Shown here: one piece after another, positions 10,800 to 22,372 of the stretch | Layout: each line of letters opens with the position of its first letter | Position numbering within the stretch: the first letter of the stretch is position 1 | Notes under the pieces: model-generated | Databases searched by the model: none | Seen by the model: only the letters and a program-made list of their open reading frames with translations | Told to the model about the DNA's origin: nothing | NCBI GenBank assembly: GCA_963556495.2 | Contig: OY747702.1 | Coordinates: forward strand, 55,283,786-55,347,785 | Length of the DNA: 64,000 bases | Direction of reading: 5' to 3' | DNA from: Valencia hispanica | Lineage: Eukaryota; Chordata; Actinopteri; Cyprinodontiformes; Valenciidae | Translations under genes and position numbers: made by a program

Positions 10800-11360
10800 T
10801 AACGGAAGCCAAGTACAGTATATATTGAACTAGTTCAAATCAAAGTGAAACATGATTCGACATGCAGAGAAGTTACATTTAAAAAGCTGACAAAAACCCA
10901 AGTTAATGTGTTATGAAAGTGTTTGACCTGTTAGGTTTTTTTGTATTTAAATTTTTTTTTTTGTCACACATACAAGTTTCAGTCATGAAACAAGTTCCAA
11001 TATCTGACAAATATAATAATTTGACATGCTGCTTTAAAATACTTGTATTTATTAAGGGGAAAAGGCTATTCAGTCCAGTCCAGCCGTTGACTAGGGCACT
11101 CCAAAACCTTTATGCTGCATAAACCTTGTGTGCTTAAGATGAAGGTCAAAAACTGATGGCTTCACAATGTATTTCAGGATTTTCTGCTAGTGAGCAAAAG
11201 TCATGCTTTCATAATTTGGAGCAAGTCGACCATGTTCAGAAGCAAAAGAGGTCCAGGACATCACTCTAGCACCTCTGTGTTTAACTGTTGGTTTAATGTT
11301 CCTTTTCTAAAATGTGTTTTAAGTTTTATGCCTAATGTAAAAGGGTGTGCACTTTCCAAA
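10800..11360. other. Intergenic sequence upstream of qdpr
   Basis: AT-rich DNA between the qdpr promoter region and an L2 fragment. Short frames are present but none resembles a protein family. No divergent first exon was recognised. Confidence 0.5.
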
Positions 11361-12559
11361 AGGCAAGGCAATGCAATGTTATTTGTATAGCACACTTTCT
11401 ACAACAAGGTCATTCAAGGTGCTTTACACGATTAAGGAGTAAAATAAAACTAGAAGTAAAACACAGACAAAGCATATAAAGTAAAAACAGCAATAAAGCA
11501 AGAAGCACACACAAAACATATGATACATGAAAACATTACTCAAAGGCAGCTCTAAACAGATACGTTTTTAGTTGTGATTTAAAAGAACTCAGTATTTCAG
11601 CAGCTTTGCAGTCATCTGGAAGTTTGTTCCAGATTAGAGGAGCGTATAAACTGAAAGCTGTTTCTCCATGTTTGGGTCTGATTCTAGGGATGCTGAGTAG
11701 ACTGGAATTAGAGAACCTGAGTGGTCTAGTGGGTTGGTACAGTAACAGTAGATCTTCAACATACTTTGGTGCTAAGCCATTCAATGATTTATAAACTAGT
11801 GAAGGTGTTTTGAAGTCTATTCTCTGAGCTACAGGGAGCCAGTGTAAGGACTTTAGAACTGGGGTGATGTTCTCTACTTCCCTGGTTCTAGTGAGGAACA
11901 CGAGCAGCAGCGTTCTGGATCAGCTGCAGCTTTTTAGGCAGACCTGTGAGAACGCTGTTGCAGTAATCAATCCGAGTAAAGATAAATGCATAGATGAGTT
12001 TCAGGTTCAGGTCTGAGTCCATTACTACACCTAAATTTCGGGGCTGATCAGTAGTTTCTAGCTGTATTAACTGAAGCTGTTTGCTGACTCTTGATCGTTT
12101 CTCTTCAGGTCCAAATGTAATTTCTTCTGTTTTGTCTCTGTTCACCTGGAGGAAGTTATGGCACATCCATCGATTTATTTGCTCAATGCTTTTACTTAGG
12201 GTTTGGATGGGTTCAAAGTCACCTGGTGACATTGTAATACAGAGCTGAGTATCATCTGCATAGTTATGGTAGCTAATCTTATTGGTTGTTATAATTTGGG
12301 CTAGTGGGAGCATGTAGATATAAAATAAGAGGGGCCCCAGGATGGAGCCCTGGGGCACCCCACATGTGATTTCTGTTCATTCTGATGAAAAGTTTCCTAT
12401 TAAAACAAAGAAGTCATTGTTCTTTAGGTAAGACTTGAATCAGCCAAGTACTGTACCAGAGAGTCCAACCCAGCTCTCCAGTCGTTCCAATAGGATATCA
12501 TGATCAACAGTGTCAAATGCTGCACCAAGGTCCAACAGTGCTGCTGCTGTACTTAAATC
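11361..12559 (-). mobile_element. L2 LINE, 5'-truncated, with RT and C-terminal domain
   Basis: Minus-strand frames carry the L2 reverse transcriptase palm ([19 protein letters not shown], 12358-11888). The typical C-terminal region follows in another frame (11901-11536), with LHWLPVAQRIDFK and FSLYAPLIWNKLPD. The 3' tail with 'gtgctatacaaataacattg' lies at the left end. Frameshifts and stops make it inactive. The 5' part, including the endonuclease, is missing. Confidence 0.88.
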
Positions 12560-12754
12560 CTAATTACATAGGAATTTTCCCACAACACCAGGACTGTGGT
12601 TCTACCACAGTTGGTATTTATGCGTATGTCATTGAAAACTTTGACAAAAAAAGTTCCATTCTTGTCTTATCAGTACTTATATTTCCTTAAAAGTTTTGGA
12701 GTTCATAAAGATGTCTTCTGACAAATGTACGATGGTCCTTTGTGTTCTTTTTGC

Positions 12755-12996
12755 TAAATGGTAAATGGACTGAACTTATATAGACCTTTTCTAGTCACGC
12801 TGACCACTCAAAGCGCTTTACACTGGAGCGACATTCACCCATTCGCACTTACAAACGTTCATATACCGATAAGCTGATCGGTAGGCTACTTGGGGTTAAG
12901 TGCCTTGCACAGGGGCACATCAAAATGTGACAGGCGGAAGCTGGAATCGAACCTATAACCCTATGATTACTCTACCTAGCGAGCCACAGTCGCCCC
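12755..12996 (-). mobile_element. tRNA-derived SINE
   Basis: Read on the minus strand from 12996, the element starts GGGGCGACTGTGGCTCGCTA with a pol III A-box-like TGGCTCGCTAGG. A B box, GGTTCGATTCC, follows near 12953-12943. The body ends in 'agtccatttaccattta', the usual 3' end of a widespread teleost SINE. No clear target duplication was found. Confidence 0.75.
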
Positions 12997-12999
12997 AGC

Positions 13000-13765
13000 T
13001 GCTGCGCTGTGGTTTTGGCCTTTGAACTCTCCCATGGATGTTCGATTATGAACTCTGACCTTAACTGGTTCAAGTGAGGGGTAAAGTGCTTTAAATGTTT
13101 TTCTGGGCTGTTGGAGTCATTTTAGTCCCCTGGTAAAGTTCACCACTGTTTCATGTTATTCCAGATTGTGGATATTGACGCTCACTGTGGTTTACTGTAG
13201 ACTCCCAGTTTGATCGATGTCACTGAATTTGTTTTGTTTTTGAGTTCCAGGCCATCATGTGCTGCTATTTAAAATCTTTTGGCCTTCTTCATCTTGTCAG
13301 ACAGGTTCTATGAGAGCGATTTCTTCATTCTACAAGTCGAGCAGTAATCAGACTTAGATATAAATATAGCTTTTTATCAGCTTTCAAAAAAATGTGGTTA
13401 AGTTCAGTTCATTCATTATTTAACAAGGAAGGCAATTACTTTTTCAAACAGGGCCTAGTTGGTTTGGATAGCCGATCCTTTTCCTTTGCTATGTGAAATT
13501 TTACTTTGAAAACTACTTGTTTTAAAATATATTTTTTACAACTATGCAGGCAGGTAAGAAAAAGATTTTAAGGTAAATTCAGCATGCAAGTCTATCAACA
13601 AAAATGTATTAATCTGGTCAACAATTGATTGGATAGGGATTTCAATTAGTTGGTCAAGCTTTGCTAATTGTCAAATATCATGCATTAAAGAAGCAAAGTT
13701 TATGTAGTAGGCAACAATAAAACATTCTGATGCAATAAACTATGTTAGGCTGCTTGCATGCCTTC
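13000..13765. other. Intergenic sequence, no feature recognised
   Basis: Moderately AT-rich DNA with no long frame, repeat terminus or similarity that I can name. Confidence 0.5.
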
Positions 13766-13768
13766 AGA

Positions 13769-14389
13769 TCACCTAATTTTCAAACAGTGAGCACTAGGTG
13801 CTGCTATAAGACTACTTTTGATGATGCACCAGTGCGCTTCATCTGCATGGCCATTATGTTGCTGCTGTAGTATCTGTGATGTCCCAAAGAAGTGTGGCAT
13901 CGACACACCCTTGATGCTCATGAATAATGCAACTATGTTGGCTCTGGCTTCCTTGTCAAGTAGTGAAGGAACTGATCTGTCACTCTCAATTGCATATGAC
14001 ACACACTTCTGCAAAGGAATAAATAGGTACTTTGCCCATTTTGACACACATCTAATGAAGGAAGGCGTGAGAAAGACAAATACATGCTGGTTTCAGGGTT
14101 GTAAACGGGAGAAATGAGATAATGCTTTTCATTATCTCATTTCTCCCGTGCTGTCGCCTGATCGTCCAAAGAAATGCATGAAAACACACTCGACTGCACT
14201 TGTGTGCTCTAAAGTGTGAGATGAAGAGGAGCTGCTTGGGCCACTGGAGTCGGTGATGCTGACAGAAATTGCCTGTCCTCGAGAGCAGATTGACGTTCGG
14301 AGGAACACACGGAAATCGTGCTCCACCGTCTGGTTTTGACCTGGAAGAGACACACTGCAGGTTGCCGACGTTCGGCACACACAAAACAA
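13769..14389 (-). other. Open, protein-like block of unknown origin
   Basis: Two minus-strand stretches read plausibly as coding. The first, 13769-14047 (92 codons), includes YAIESDRSVPSLLDKEARAN and VSMPHFFGTSQILQQQ. It has a possible acceptor TTTGCAG just before KCVSYA. The second, 14132-14389, includes QNQTVEHDFRVFLRTS and ECVFMHFFGRSGDS, after a possible acceptor CTCTTCCAG. I do not recognise either. A perfect hairpin (14105-14149) lies between them, and about 50 bp around the first acceptor recurs at 14725-14775. They could be exons of an unknown gene or transposon relics. Confidence 0.3.
14105..14149. repeat. Perfect hairpin, 20-bp arms, 5-nt loop
   Basis: ACGGGAGAAATGAGATAATG is followed after CTTTT by its exact complement. 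There are no mismatches in the arms. The flanks do not continue the palindrome. Confidence 0.95.
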
Positions 14390-14399
14390 GAAGCAATCA

Positions 14400-15925
14400 A
14401 ATAAATCAGGAGCGGGGCTGGTCTGAGAGGAGGACGATGCATTTCGGTTTGATGGTGGTCACCCAGATGAGTAAGAGGGGTTTGCTGGTTTCAGCACAGG
14501 ACTAATAAGGGAGATAACGTGTGGGGCACTTCAACCTGGTTACCATAGCTACCCCTTTTTCCAACCACTTTTTTTCTGCAACTACTTGAGGGGCTCAGTG
14601 GCAGAGGGCTAACATGATAGTCATGCTTTAGATGTACACCCTGTCAGTTTGGAGTTTTAGAATTTATTAGCTCATATGTCTTGTTTTTAGCGATGTACTG
14701 ACTTTTCTTCCTGCATTTAGATCATGACACACACTTTTGCAGAAGGAATAAATAGGTACTTTGCCCATTTTGATAACCCCCCCCTCCGTTAACTATTAAA
14801 CCCATCTTACTTCCCGTTCCCAGTGTGTATATCCTCTGGTCATCTTCTCATTATTCTTTTGCTTTTGAGTGGACCCCTGTCTGACTTTTGCTCACTGTGT
14901 GGAGCAGAAATAAATAAGCCAATGCTGCTTTATTGTAGGATTTGTATTATTGTGATAGTATATATTAGATCAACACAGTTAAGGAACTTCCCATCCATTT
15001 TCTTTAGGTTTTATAAAAGGTATTCTTCTCAGTCGCAAATAAAACTGTCATGAGGAGAGTGGTGCAAAAAAAAAACATTTTCATCATGTCTTTACAGTAC
15101 CACACAAAAACTGGACTGTTTTATGAGCTCTCTTTTTGAAAAGCCCACCCAATATACAGCACACATGGTGCATGTTTGTATTTAAAAAAACAGCTGCCCG
15201 ATGGAAGAGCTTTGGAGGTCCTCTACCCCAAGAGATAACAAATTCAAAGCTCTGAGAATAAAACTATGCTACTATGTTATGAAATATCTTTCAAGTCACA
15301 AGCCAATCAGTGCCGCTAATTTGGAAAAACAGAATTACTTTACTTCTGTAATGGGAATACTCTGCAGCACTAGGCTATTGACGTAGGTTTGCTCTGTGTT
15401 ATATGTAAATTACCTTTCTTGTATGTTTTTACAGTGATAATCCTGGACTTTTGCACAATAAAAATAATATTAAAGCATCTGGTGCAGAATGAAATTAGCA
15501 GGGATAGATCTTGGTTTATTGAGGCCCTTAGCAAAATTTTTCTTCAGAGCCTGCATGTAGATCAGATCATCTCCCATTGGCTGGCACCACACATCTTTAT
15601 TTCATTGTTAACAGCGCTTAAAGACAACATGTTTTGGATTTGATCAAGTAACAATGAACAATGAATTCCCTAAAGTGATTATTTACTAAATAAATATCTA
15701 GTGGCATAAAGTGTTTTAAAAGGTGAAAGCCATAAATAAACTCTGGATATATTTCAGGGTAATTCTTTGGTTTCACTTGCAGTCATCCCTGATGTGCAGC
15801 ATTTTAATACAGACTCAGTGTGTATGGAGTAGGAGAAGAGGGGACTTTAATTTAATTGGACGCTTACAAAGTACATATTGAAACTAGTCAATTACTTACA
15901 GTTGTGCTATGCTTGCCATGTGAAT
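14400..15925. other. Intergenic sequence, little recognised
   Basis: AT-rich sequence with a partial duplication of 13996-14045 at 14725-14775. Otherwise no repeat ends or coding similarity were seen. Confidence 0.45.
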
Positions 15926-15927
15926 CC

Positions 15928-16063
15928 ATCCATTCATCCATTGTCTACACCCGCTAGTCCTTGCAGGGTCACACGGAGCACATGACCATAACCACAATGA
16001 TGCCTAAGGGCAATTTTAGAGAGACCAGTTAACTCTTACAATCATGTTTTTGGATTGGATGTG
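15928..16063. repeat. Retroposon fragment (teleost)
   Basis: The phrases 'tccatccattcatccattgt', 'gcagggtcacacgg' and 'aagggcaattttagagagac' match the wording of a common fish interspersed repeat. The fragment is about 135 bp and has no clear ends. Confidence 0.5.
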
Positions 16064-16272
16064 AATCCAAACAACTGACATAATTAATCTACAGAAGAAG
16101 CAACAAAGTCCTAACACAACAATCTATGTGGATTTTGGATTGTATGTAGTACATGTGTCAATTCTTTGAAATCTTAAATGAACTTCAATTTCATTTTAAA
16201 TATTTAAACTAAGAATTTTACAGTGTTTCAAATATACTATTTCAAAAATGATGAAGTGAACTGGAAACGTAC

Positions 16273-16367
16273 TCCATCTTTATAAGCTTGACTAAAAATC
16301 TGTAGGCTGTGTAATTTTGCATGTAGGGCGACACTTTGATTTTCTTCTTCCCATCAAACAACACAAC
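16273..16367 (-). CDS. Candidate exon of an unidentified gene
   Basis: On the minus strand a pyrimidine-rich acceptor (CTCTCTCTCAACAG) precedes an open 95-bp segment encoding VVLFDGKKKIKVSPYMQNYT and then AYRFLVKLIKM. A GTACGT donor follows. The frame closes soon after both splice sites, as expected for an internal exon. I do not recognise the family. Other partner exons were not found with confidence, so this may be a chance open stretch. Confidence 0.3.
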
Positions 16368-16458
16368 CTGTTGAGAGAGAGTTAGTGTGTGAGAACTGAG
16401 GGTCTCTCTGGGGCCCCCAGTTGGACTGAGGGGCACTAAGCACATGCTTGGTTTACTT

Positions 16459-17060
16459 TTACTTTTTTTTTTTTATCCTTTATTTATACAGGTTTGTCTC
16501 TTGAGACTCAATGTCGTATTGGCAAGAGAGACCCTTTTCAAAGACAAAGTACAGAATTAAATTACAAGTACAAACATTTAACAGAACATAGTTTAACATT
16601 TCTAGTTAAAACAACAGCAATTTCCTAAAGATTATTTCTCCAGACCTTAAATAAAACTCTGAATTCATTAGGTCTGATGAGGCTGGACAGCTTGAGGTCC
16701 TGCTGAAGCATGTTCCAGCTGGAGGGACCAGAGAAGGAGAAGGCCTTTGGTCGGTTCTGCATATTAGTTGCGTTTCCAGGATGTATTGTTCGTCATTGTT
16801 TAAGATGGATGTATTGCAGTATATGACGCCTCAACAATAAGAAGTTCTGCAGTCCTGGATATACACTGGTAATAAGAATATACTGCCTTATCTTCCTCTC
16901 AGCTTGAGTATACCCTCTTCTAAAATTTCTCTGACAGGCATCCCAATCAGAGGTGAGGAGCAAGTTTTTGTTTTTCCCAAGTAAGGCAAAAATGTATGGT
17001 CTTATCTCCTCTACCCCTGACTGGCTAGAGGTTGTTTCCTCAAAATTTACAGCACTAATA
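16459..17060 (-). repeat. Retroposon fragment, 3' end at left
   Basis: It starts with a T-run and 'cctttatttatacagg', then 'ggtttgtctcttgagactca' and 'aagagagaccc', the wording of a fish non-LTR 3' region. The following 500 bp include 'catgttccagctggagggac', typical of LINE C-terminal coding read backwards. The family is not certain. Confidence 0.5.
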
Positions 17061-17625
17061 TCACGGTGTCACTTGCTTCCTGATACCAGGCAGAATAAGT
17101 TATGAGCAAACACCGCTGCCTCTTTTTGACGTCAGCTACCTATGGCAGTGTGACGTTACATATCAACGTCCATCATTATTGCTCTTTGCGGAAACTGCTC
17201 ATTTCTTTGGGTAACATCCGAACATCATGTTTGGAAAAGCTTTGAGTCATAGCCACACATTTAACTTCCACAACCCTCTAAGTCAAAGCTCTTTCAAGTT
17301 GTATGTTTACAGGGTTTACACAGGAATCATAGAATTGAATTTACTACCTTTTACTACCTTTCTTACTACCTCTCCATAATTTTTACTACCATCACAACAT
17401 TGAGCAGCGGCCTCTTTTGTGGGAGTGATACTGACCCATGTGTGATGATGGTCCATCCCTGACCCAAAACTAAATGTTATTCCACTCACTTCAAAGTATA
17501 AATGTGATGATGTCTTGACTAATATAATAATAATTAAACAAAATGCAATGACCCTCACAAGAAAATGTTTTAATCGAAATGGGTAATTGCTCCCCCCGCG
17601 TGCGAATCCGCTGCTGATGAATGGT
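17060..17625. other. Intergenic sequence before the palindromic block
   Basis: Contains a short run of 'ttactacc' repeats at 17340-17390 and no gene that I recognise. Confidence 0.45.
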
Positions 17626-17698
17626 GGATGTATGGAATTATATTTCAGTCAATACTCCTGAGCGAGATTTTCAACCTCACCTGCGCGTATTCAACAAG

Positions 17699-17812
17699 GC
17701 ACGCACGTAATTGCTCATGCGGGCATATTCAACAATATGCGCGTGTAGAATTCATCTCACGAGTATCCAACAACCCGCGCATATGGATTTCACCTCACAC
17801 GCTCTACTCGAA
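17699..17812 (+). repeat. Three 38-bp tandem units within the inverted repeat
   Basis: The units 17699-17736, 17737-17774 and 17775-17812 share the start AT(T/C)CAACAA and GC/CG-rich centres with CGC/GCG words. They are diverged from each other but exactly 38 bp apart, and recur inverted near 21558-21660. Confidence 0.75.
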
Positions 17813-18481
17813 GCTTTCATGCACGCGTGAAGGTAAATCTTAGGAGAGGCTGCGCCCTCGAAATGAAATTCTGCTAGCGCCAATAAAATACTTTTGACTG
17901 TATGGAGGAGGAGCCTAAGGTCAGCACTGACCCCGTGTAATTGGCCTTTTTAAATCGGTAACCCCTACAGGATCAGTAGAGTTATATTTTTCACAGTTTA
18001 ACAATACAAGAAAATGGCATTTCTCAAAGAAAACATGACTTTGGTGATGCAAGACAAACAGGAAAATAGCAAAATTACATTGGTGTAGCATTCAAGCAGA
18101 GAAAAAAAAAAGAAAAACTATAACATAAATAAATGAAAAATAAATTTTAAAAAGGGTTGGGGTAAAAAGTTCACAATCAGTTCATTATATCCTTTCAAGC
18201 AATTGCAGTGATTTTCTCCATTAAAGAAAGTGAAGCAGAAGAAGAGCTTCAGTTCTTTCAGGAAGTTATAAAACAGAGGTTTGCATTTGAGAAATTTACA
18301 TTTATGAATGAAAAACTAACAGAATATAAATTACGATATTCAATCTAAGTTTTTTCTTTTTCTTTTCTTAGGATCCTAAAAGTAATGTGATGTTTGGTTA
18401 ACTCTTATGAAAAAATCTCACTGATCATGTGGGCATTCCCGATTTAAAAAGGCCAGTTACACAGGGTCAGTGCCGACCTTA

Positions 18482-19070
18482 GGGGCTGTTTACACGACAA
18501 CGTTTTTCAGCAAAACGGAGGTTTTTCTTTCCGATTCGGCCTCTCGTTTACATGACAACGGGAAAACGGGGGGGGGGGGGGGGGGAAAACACAGCTTTTG
18601 GGAAACGGCTTCCAGAGTGTAGAGTTTGGAAAACGCTGAGGGATTCGTTGTCGTGTAAAAACAAGCCGGAAACTTTTGAAAACGATGACGTCACTGCCAG
18701 CCACCTACGGACATGTTGCACTTGCGCACTCCGCCTTTCTACACAAAAACAACAACAATGGCGGATCCAGGTATGCGGTTACTGCTGATGCAGCTTCTGA
18801 AGTTATACAGTACGTGCGTCAAATAATCAATATGCCTTTATTTGAGCGGAGAACTACAAAAAGACCGCCATTGTTAGGTATCATGAAATGTTTCTTTTCC
18901 GGGTTGTGAGGGGGAAACCTTGGAACACTGCATACACGGGGCACACTGCCATCTAATGGCCGGGCATATGTACTACATCGTCTTCCATCGCGCGCCCTGT
19001 CGTGTAAACGCAGCGCGTTTTCACCCGCGTATTCAAAGAAAAACGGCAACGTTGTCGTGTAAACAGCCCC
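18482..19070 (+). mobile_element. PIF/Harbinger element with TTA duplication
   Basis: The inverted repeats GGGGCTGTTTACACGACAAC (18482) and their complement (ending 19070) match perfectly over 20 bp. TTA flanks both sides (18479-18481 and 19071-19073). At 18758 a plus-strand frame opens MADPGMRLLLMQLLKLYSTC. It resembles the N-terminus of fish Harbinger-type proteins but stops soon after, so the element is deleted. It contains an 18-nt G-run (18568-18585). Confidence 0.88.
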
Positions 19071-19349
19071 TTAGGCTCCCCCTCCAGTCAAAAGTCTTTT
19101 ACTCGCTCGCGCAGAATTTCCTTTCGAGGGCGCAGCCTCTCCTAAGATTTACCTTCACGTGTGTATGAAAGCTTCGTGTAGAGCGCGTGTGAGGTGAAAG
19201 CCACATGCACGGGTATGAAGAGTGGATTGTGCCACGGATTACCTATCTAAGGAGACTGTCGTGTTACGGTACGTTTGGAGAAGCTCACTAACGTGTGTCT
19301 AACGCCGCCTCCCACTAACACCTGGATAACGCCGCCTCCCCAACAACGC

Positions 19350-19850
19350 CTGATCTTCTTTGTAGTGTTATTGCGGTTGGCAAAAAAAGAATTGATGCAT
19401 TACCGCCATCAACTGGCTTGGAGTATGGACTGGAATGACGCTCAAATTAAATTAAACCCTTATGTCCTCTTATACTGATTTTGTTTTAGAAACTGAAATA
19501 AAGCCCTAAAACTTTTACATCCTGAATTTCTATGCAAAAGATCATTTATGTCTAAGTTATTTTTTTTTCTTCCAATTATGAACTAGTTGTCTTCTAGATA
19601 ATTTTGCCAATACAATATATGTTCCATGGTTTCATTTACTCCACAGTTATTACATTTCCCTGTGTTATGCTTTCATTTACAATGTATAAAGTACTATTTA
19701 ATCCAGTGTCCAAATCTAACTCGAGATATTAAATTGTCTCCTTTCTCCTTGTCCTTTCTGTCCTGCCAGTTGAAATGCTGCAACAAACACTGTTATGCTG
19801 GTCATCTGATAGTGTTTGCCTCATCCTCTAAAAAACTTTAACTTCTACCT
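19350..19850 (-). mobile_element. I-clade LINE 3' fragment
   Basis: On the minus strand a degraded frame reads RFGHW, then KHNTGKCNNCGVNETMEHIL. This is the cysteine/histidine motif after the RNase H region of I/Nimb-like LINEs. The 3' UTR follows towards the left, ending in a GAA-rich tail near 19350. Confidence 0.65.
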
Positions 19851-20029
19851 TTATTTTATCCATCTAGTAGAATTTCTCTTTCTCTTTATGGGCATTGTAT
19901 TAGTTAAATTGTCTTAATATTGTTTAAAACAATACTTACAGCAATAGTAGCAATTACAGAAATTTTAGAAATAAATATCAGCAACAGAAGTAACAAAAAG
20001 ATATACTCGAGGAAGCCCTGAAGGTGAAG

Positions 20030-20495
20030 CTGGCCCTTAATATTTGTTTTTAAAACTCTTCAACAGACAAGCACCACTCTATTTATCAGAGTTTCTCATT
20101 GTTAGTGAGCTTTAAGATCATCCCACCAGCTTCTACTCAAATGTACCCACATCTAGATGTAAACATTGGCGTGACCGAGCTTTCTCAGTTGCTGCTCTGA
20201 ACCTATGGAATAAGTTGGCACCTGATCTGCGTCTCTTCTCGGATCAGCAGCTTTTTAAAGCTAAATTTAAAACCCATGTATCCAGGAAGGCTTATAATAA
20301 CACACAATGCAGTGACACATTTTATTTTATTCTGTTAATAATTTATCTTTTTAATGTTTTATTTTTATTACTTATCCATTTTCCTGTATTTTACTGTAAC
20401 TGCTTGAGTGTGATTAGCTCTTGTGATGTTTTATGTTTATAAAGCACTTTGGACAACAGACGGTTGATGGAAACAGCTATACAAATTATTATCTT
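20030..20495 (+). mobile_element. L2-like LINE 3' end
   Basis: A plus-strand frame reads RAFSVAALNLWNKLAPDLRL, the C-terminal motif of L2-group ORF2. It is followed by a 3' UTR with 'tataaagcactttggacaac' and 'gctatacaaattatt'. It is 5'-truncated. Confidence 0.75.
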
Positions 20496-20984
20496 TTGGT
20501 TAATGTGAATTGGGATGCAATGAAACAAAGCTGACTTGCATTCTAAACCCCTGTTTGCAAGTCAATGGTAAGCACTGTGCAGACAAGGCTATTCAATAAT
20601 AATATCCACAGTAATTTGTCGGTTTAAGAAGGGTAATAAATTGCCTGACAGTAAACCGTCCTCTGTCGACTAAGATAAAGTCATAAGTCCATGTTTAAGA
20701 GTATCAACAGTATTTTTTAAATCAAAATCAGATTAAATGTTAATCATTTAAAACAGTGTTAATGGTGGATTTGTTAAATCATAACGGTTCTTTAACACAG
20801 AGGCTACAGATTAAAACCCCTTATGCCTACAGTTATTTCAAAAAGTCTCATTTTGGATATCTAAATGTCAATACAATTTCAAACTGAATGTTAAACTCCT
20901 CTGTAATTGTAAAATAGCCTACTAGGAGAAAAAAATAACCTCAACAGGTTGAACATTGACACACGTTCTTGAGGCGGCATAAAA

Positions 20985-21315
20985 ACATCCTACAGGTTTA
21001 TGTGATTTTGGAGAGGACAGGGAAACGGCGGATCATGTAATATGTGTTTGCACAAGGTATATAGAAAACAGGAAGATGTTAGAAGAAAAGTTAAAAGTAA
21101 ATAAATGGGGTATTGAGTTTAAAGAATTTAATGAGTGGGGGAAAATGTATTTATAGGTTATAAGTGGATTAATAAGAAGAATATAGGCTAGTGTTTTTTT
21201 GTTTGTTTTTTTAAACTACATATATTGTCCCGCAACGACCCACACTCCTACACAGTAGGTGGCGGAAATAGACCTGACGCTAGTTGCAACCCGCCAATAA
21301 AACAAAAAGAAGAGG
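20985..21315 (+). mobile_element. I-clade LINE 3' fragment (second)
   Basis: A degraded frame reads GEDRETADHVICVCTRYIEN. The 3' UTR follows with 'cccacactcctacacagtag' and 'cgccaataaaacaaaaagaa'. It closely resembles the 3' end of the copy at 40850-41545. Confidence 0.7.
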
Positions 21316-21719
21316 CGGCGTCAGGTGAGACACGATTATAATTTGACACGAAATTCTGAAGTACGCCGCCGTGACATCGCCGCCAGTAGACGTTCACTCC
21401 ATGACGTTGCCGCCACGTCACCGCCCATCTGACGTTAGCAGCCAAAGTTAAATCCCATTGCAATTTCAGACGTTGAGGCCGCGACATGAGGTTAGGCTGC
21501 GCCCTCTCCTTTGTCTGGTTAGCCTATCCGTGGCACAATCCACTCTTCATACACGGGTTGTTGGATACTCATGAGAGGAATTCTACACGCGTGTGTTGTT
21601 GAATATGCGCGCATGAGCAATTACATGCGTGCCTTGTTGAATACGCGCAGGTGAGGGTTGAAAATCTCCTCGGGATTTTTGATTGAAATATAATATTCCA
21701 TACACTCTGTTGGCCCACA

Positions 21720-22370
21720 GTCATAAGCGCTGGGTTTTAATTGATGATTGGTGGGTGGAAGCAGTTGTGATGTAATGCACGCTGTTCAATGCTGCTTTTA
21801 GGACACTGAATGGAAATAACTCCGACGAGTTAATGAAAAATAATGTGTTTTACGTGCTAGTTTTAGCTTTATATTAAACGGGTAGCATGTTCTGTGGATT
21901 GAAAGAAAAGTTTTCGTATTCATAAATTGTTGCTATGTCAGACATTACTGCTAAATTGCCACTTCAATCCGGTCACTTGAAAATATTTTCCGATGATTAT
22001 ATTTAACATTATAAGCTAGCTGTTGTTGTTTTCGGCATGTAAACATACCGGTAGCACTTTTCAAGGGGTAGCGCCAACAGCCATCTATGCTCGCTACGGT
22101 AGGACATTCTGAGGAGGTAGCACAGATCGTCAGAACAGCGGTCCAAGCTATCCCGACACTACGCATGCGCACAACAAAATAGATCACCCGAACCAATCAA
22201 GATCAGAGGACTGGACACCGAGCCAGGTCCTGTCCGCACGTTAGTAATAAATACCTGAACAAAAAATATGCATCAACTGAAAAGTTACAATATATGCAAG
22301 GAATAACCAAAGAACAAGAACAAATTTACTACCATGTCAGGTTGTGCTCATGACCTTTTCCTACCTTTCC
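21720..22370. other. Intergenic sequence, no feature recognised
   Basis: Mixed-composition DNA with a slightly CpG-richer stretch at 22040-22240. No gene or repeat end was identified. Confidence 0.45.
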
Positions 22371-22372
22371 TA

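Larger units (their letters stand above)
19214..21551. mobile_element. Second inverted-repeat element, inserted in the foldback arm
   Basis: The ends TATGAAGAGTGGATTGTGCC and the complement (to 21551) match over about 26 bp. CACGGG occurs on both sides (19208-19213 and 21552-21557) and only once in the uninterrupted left arm, so it is a likely 6-bp duplication. The subterminal wording 'ggctgcgccctc' is shared with the outer element, suggesting that they are related. It carries three LINE fragments. Confidence 0.72.
17631..21702. mobile_element. Foldback-type element with long inverted repeats, carrying nested insertions
   Basis: The left arm (about 17631-17960) is repeated in inverted form as three pieces on the right: about 18438-18478, 19074-19213 and 21558-21702. 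Two later insertions, 18482-19070 and 19214-21551, separate the pieces. Removing them leaves a loop of about 480 bp between arms of about 330 bp. The arm contains three consecutive 38-bp units, each starting ATTCAACAA or ATCCAACAA (17699-17812). Foldback elements typically have such subrepeats. Outer ends lie near GTATGGAAT; no clear target duplication was found. No transposase is seen. Confidence 0.7.

Noticed and set aside
12936..12996. Functional tRNA gene
   Set aside because: A and B boxes are present, but no cloverleaf closes and the sequence continues into a SINE body.
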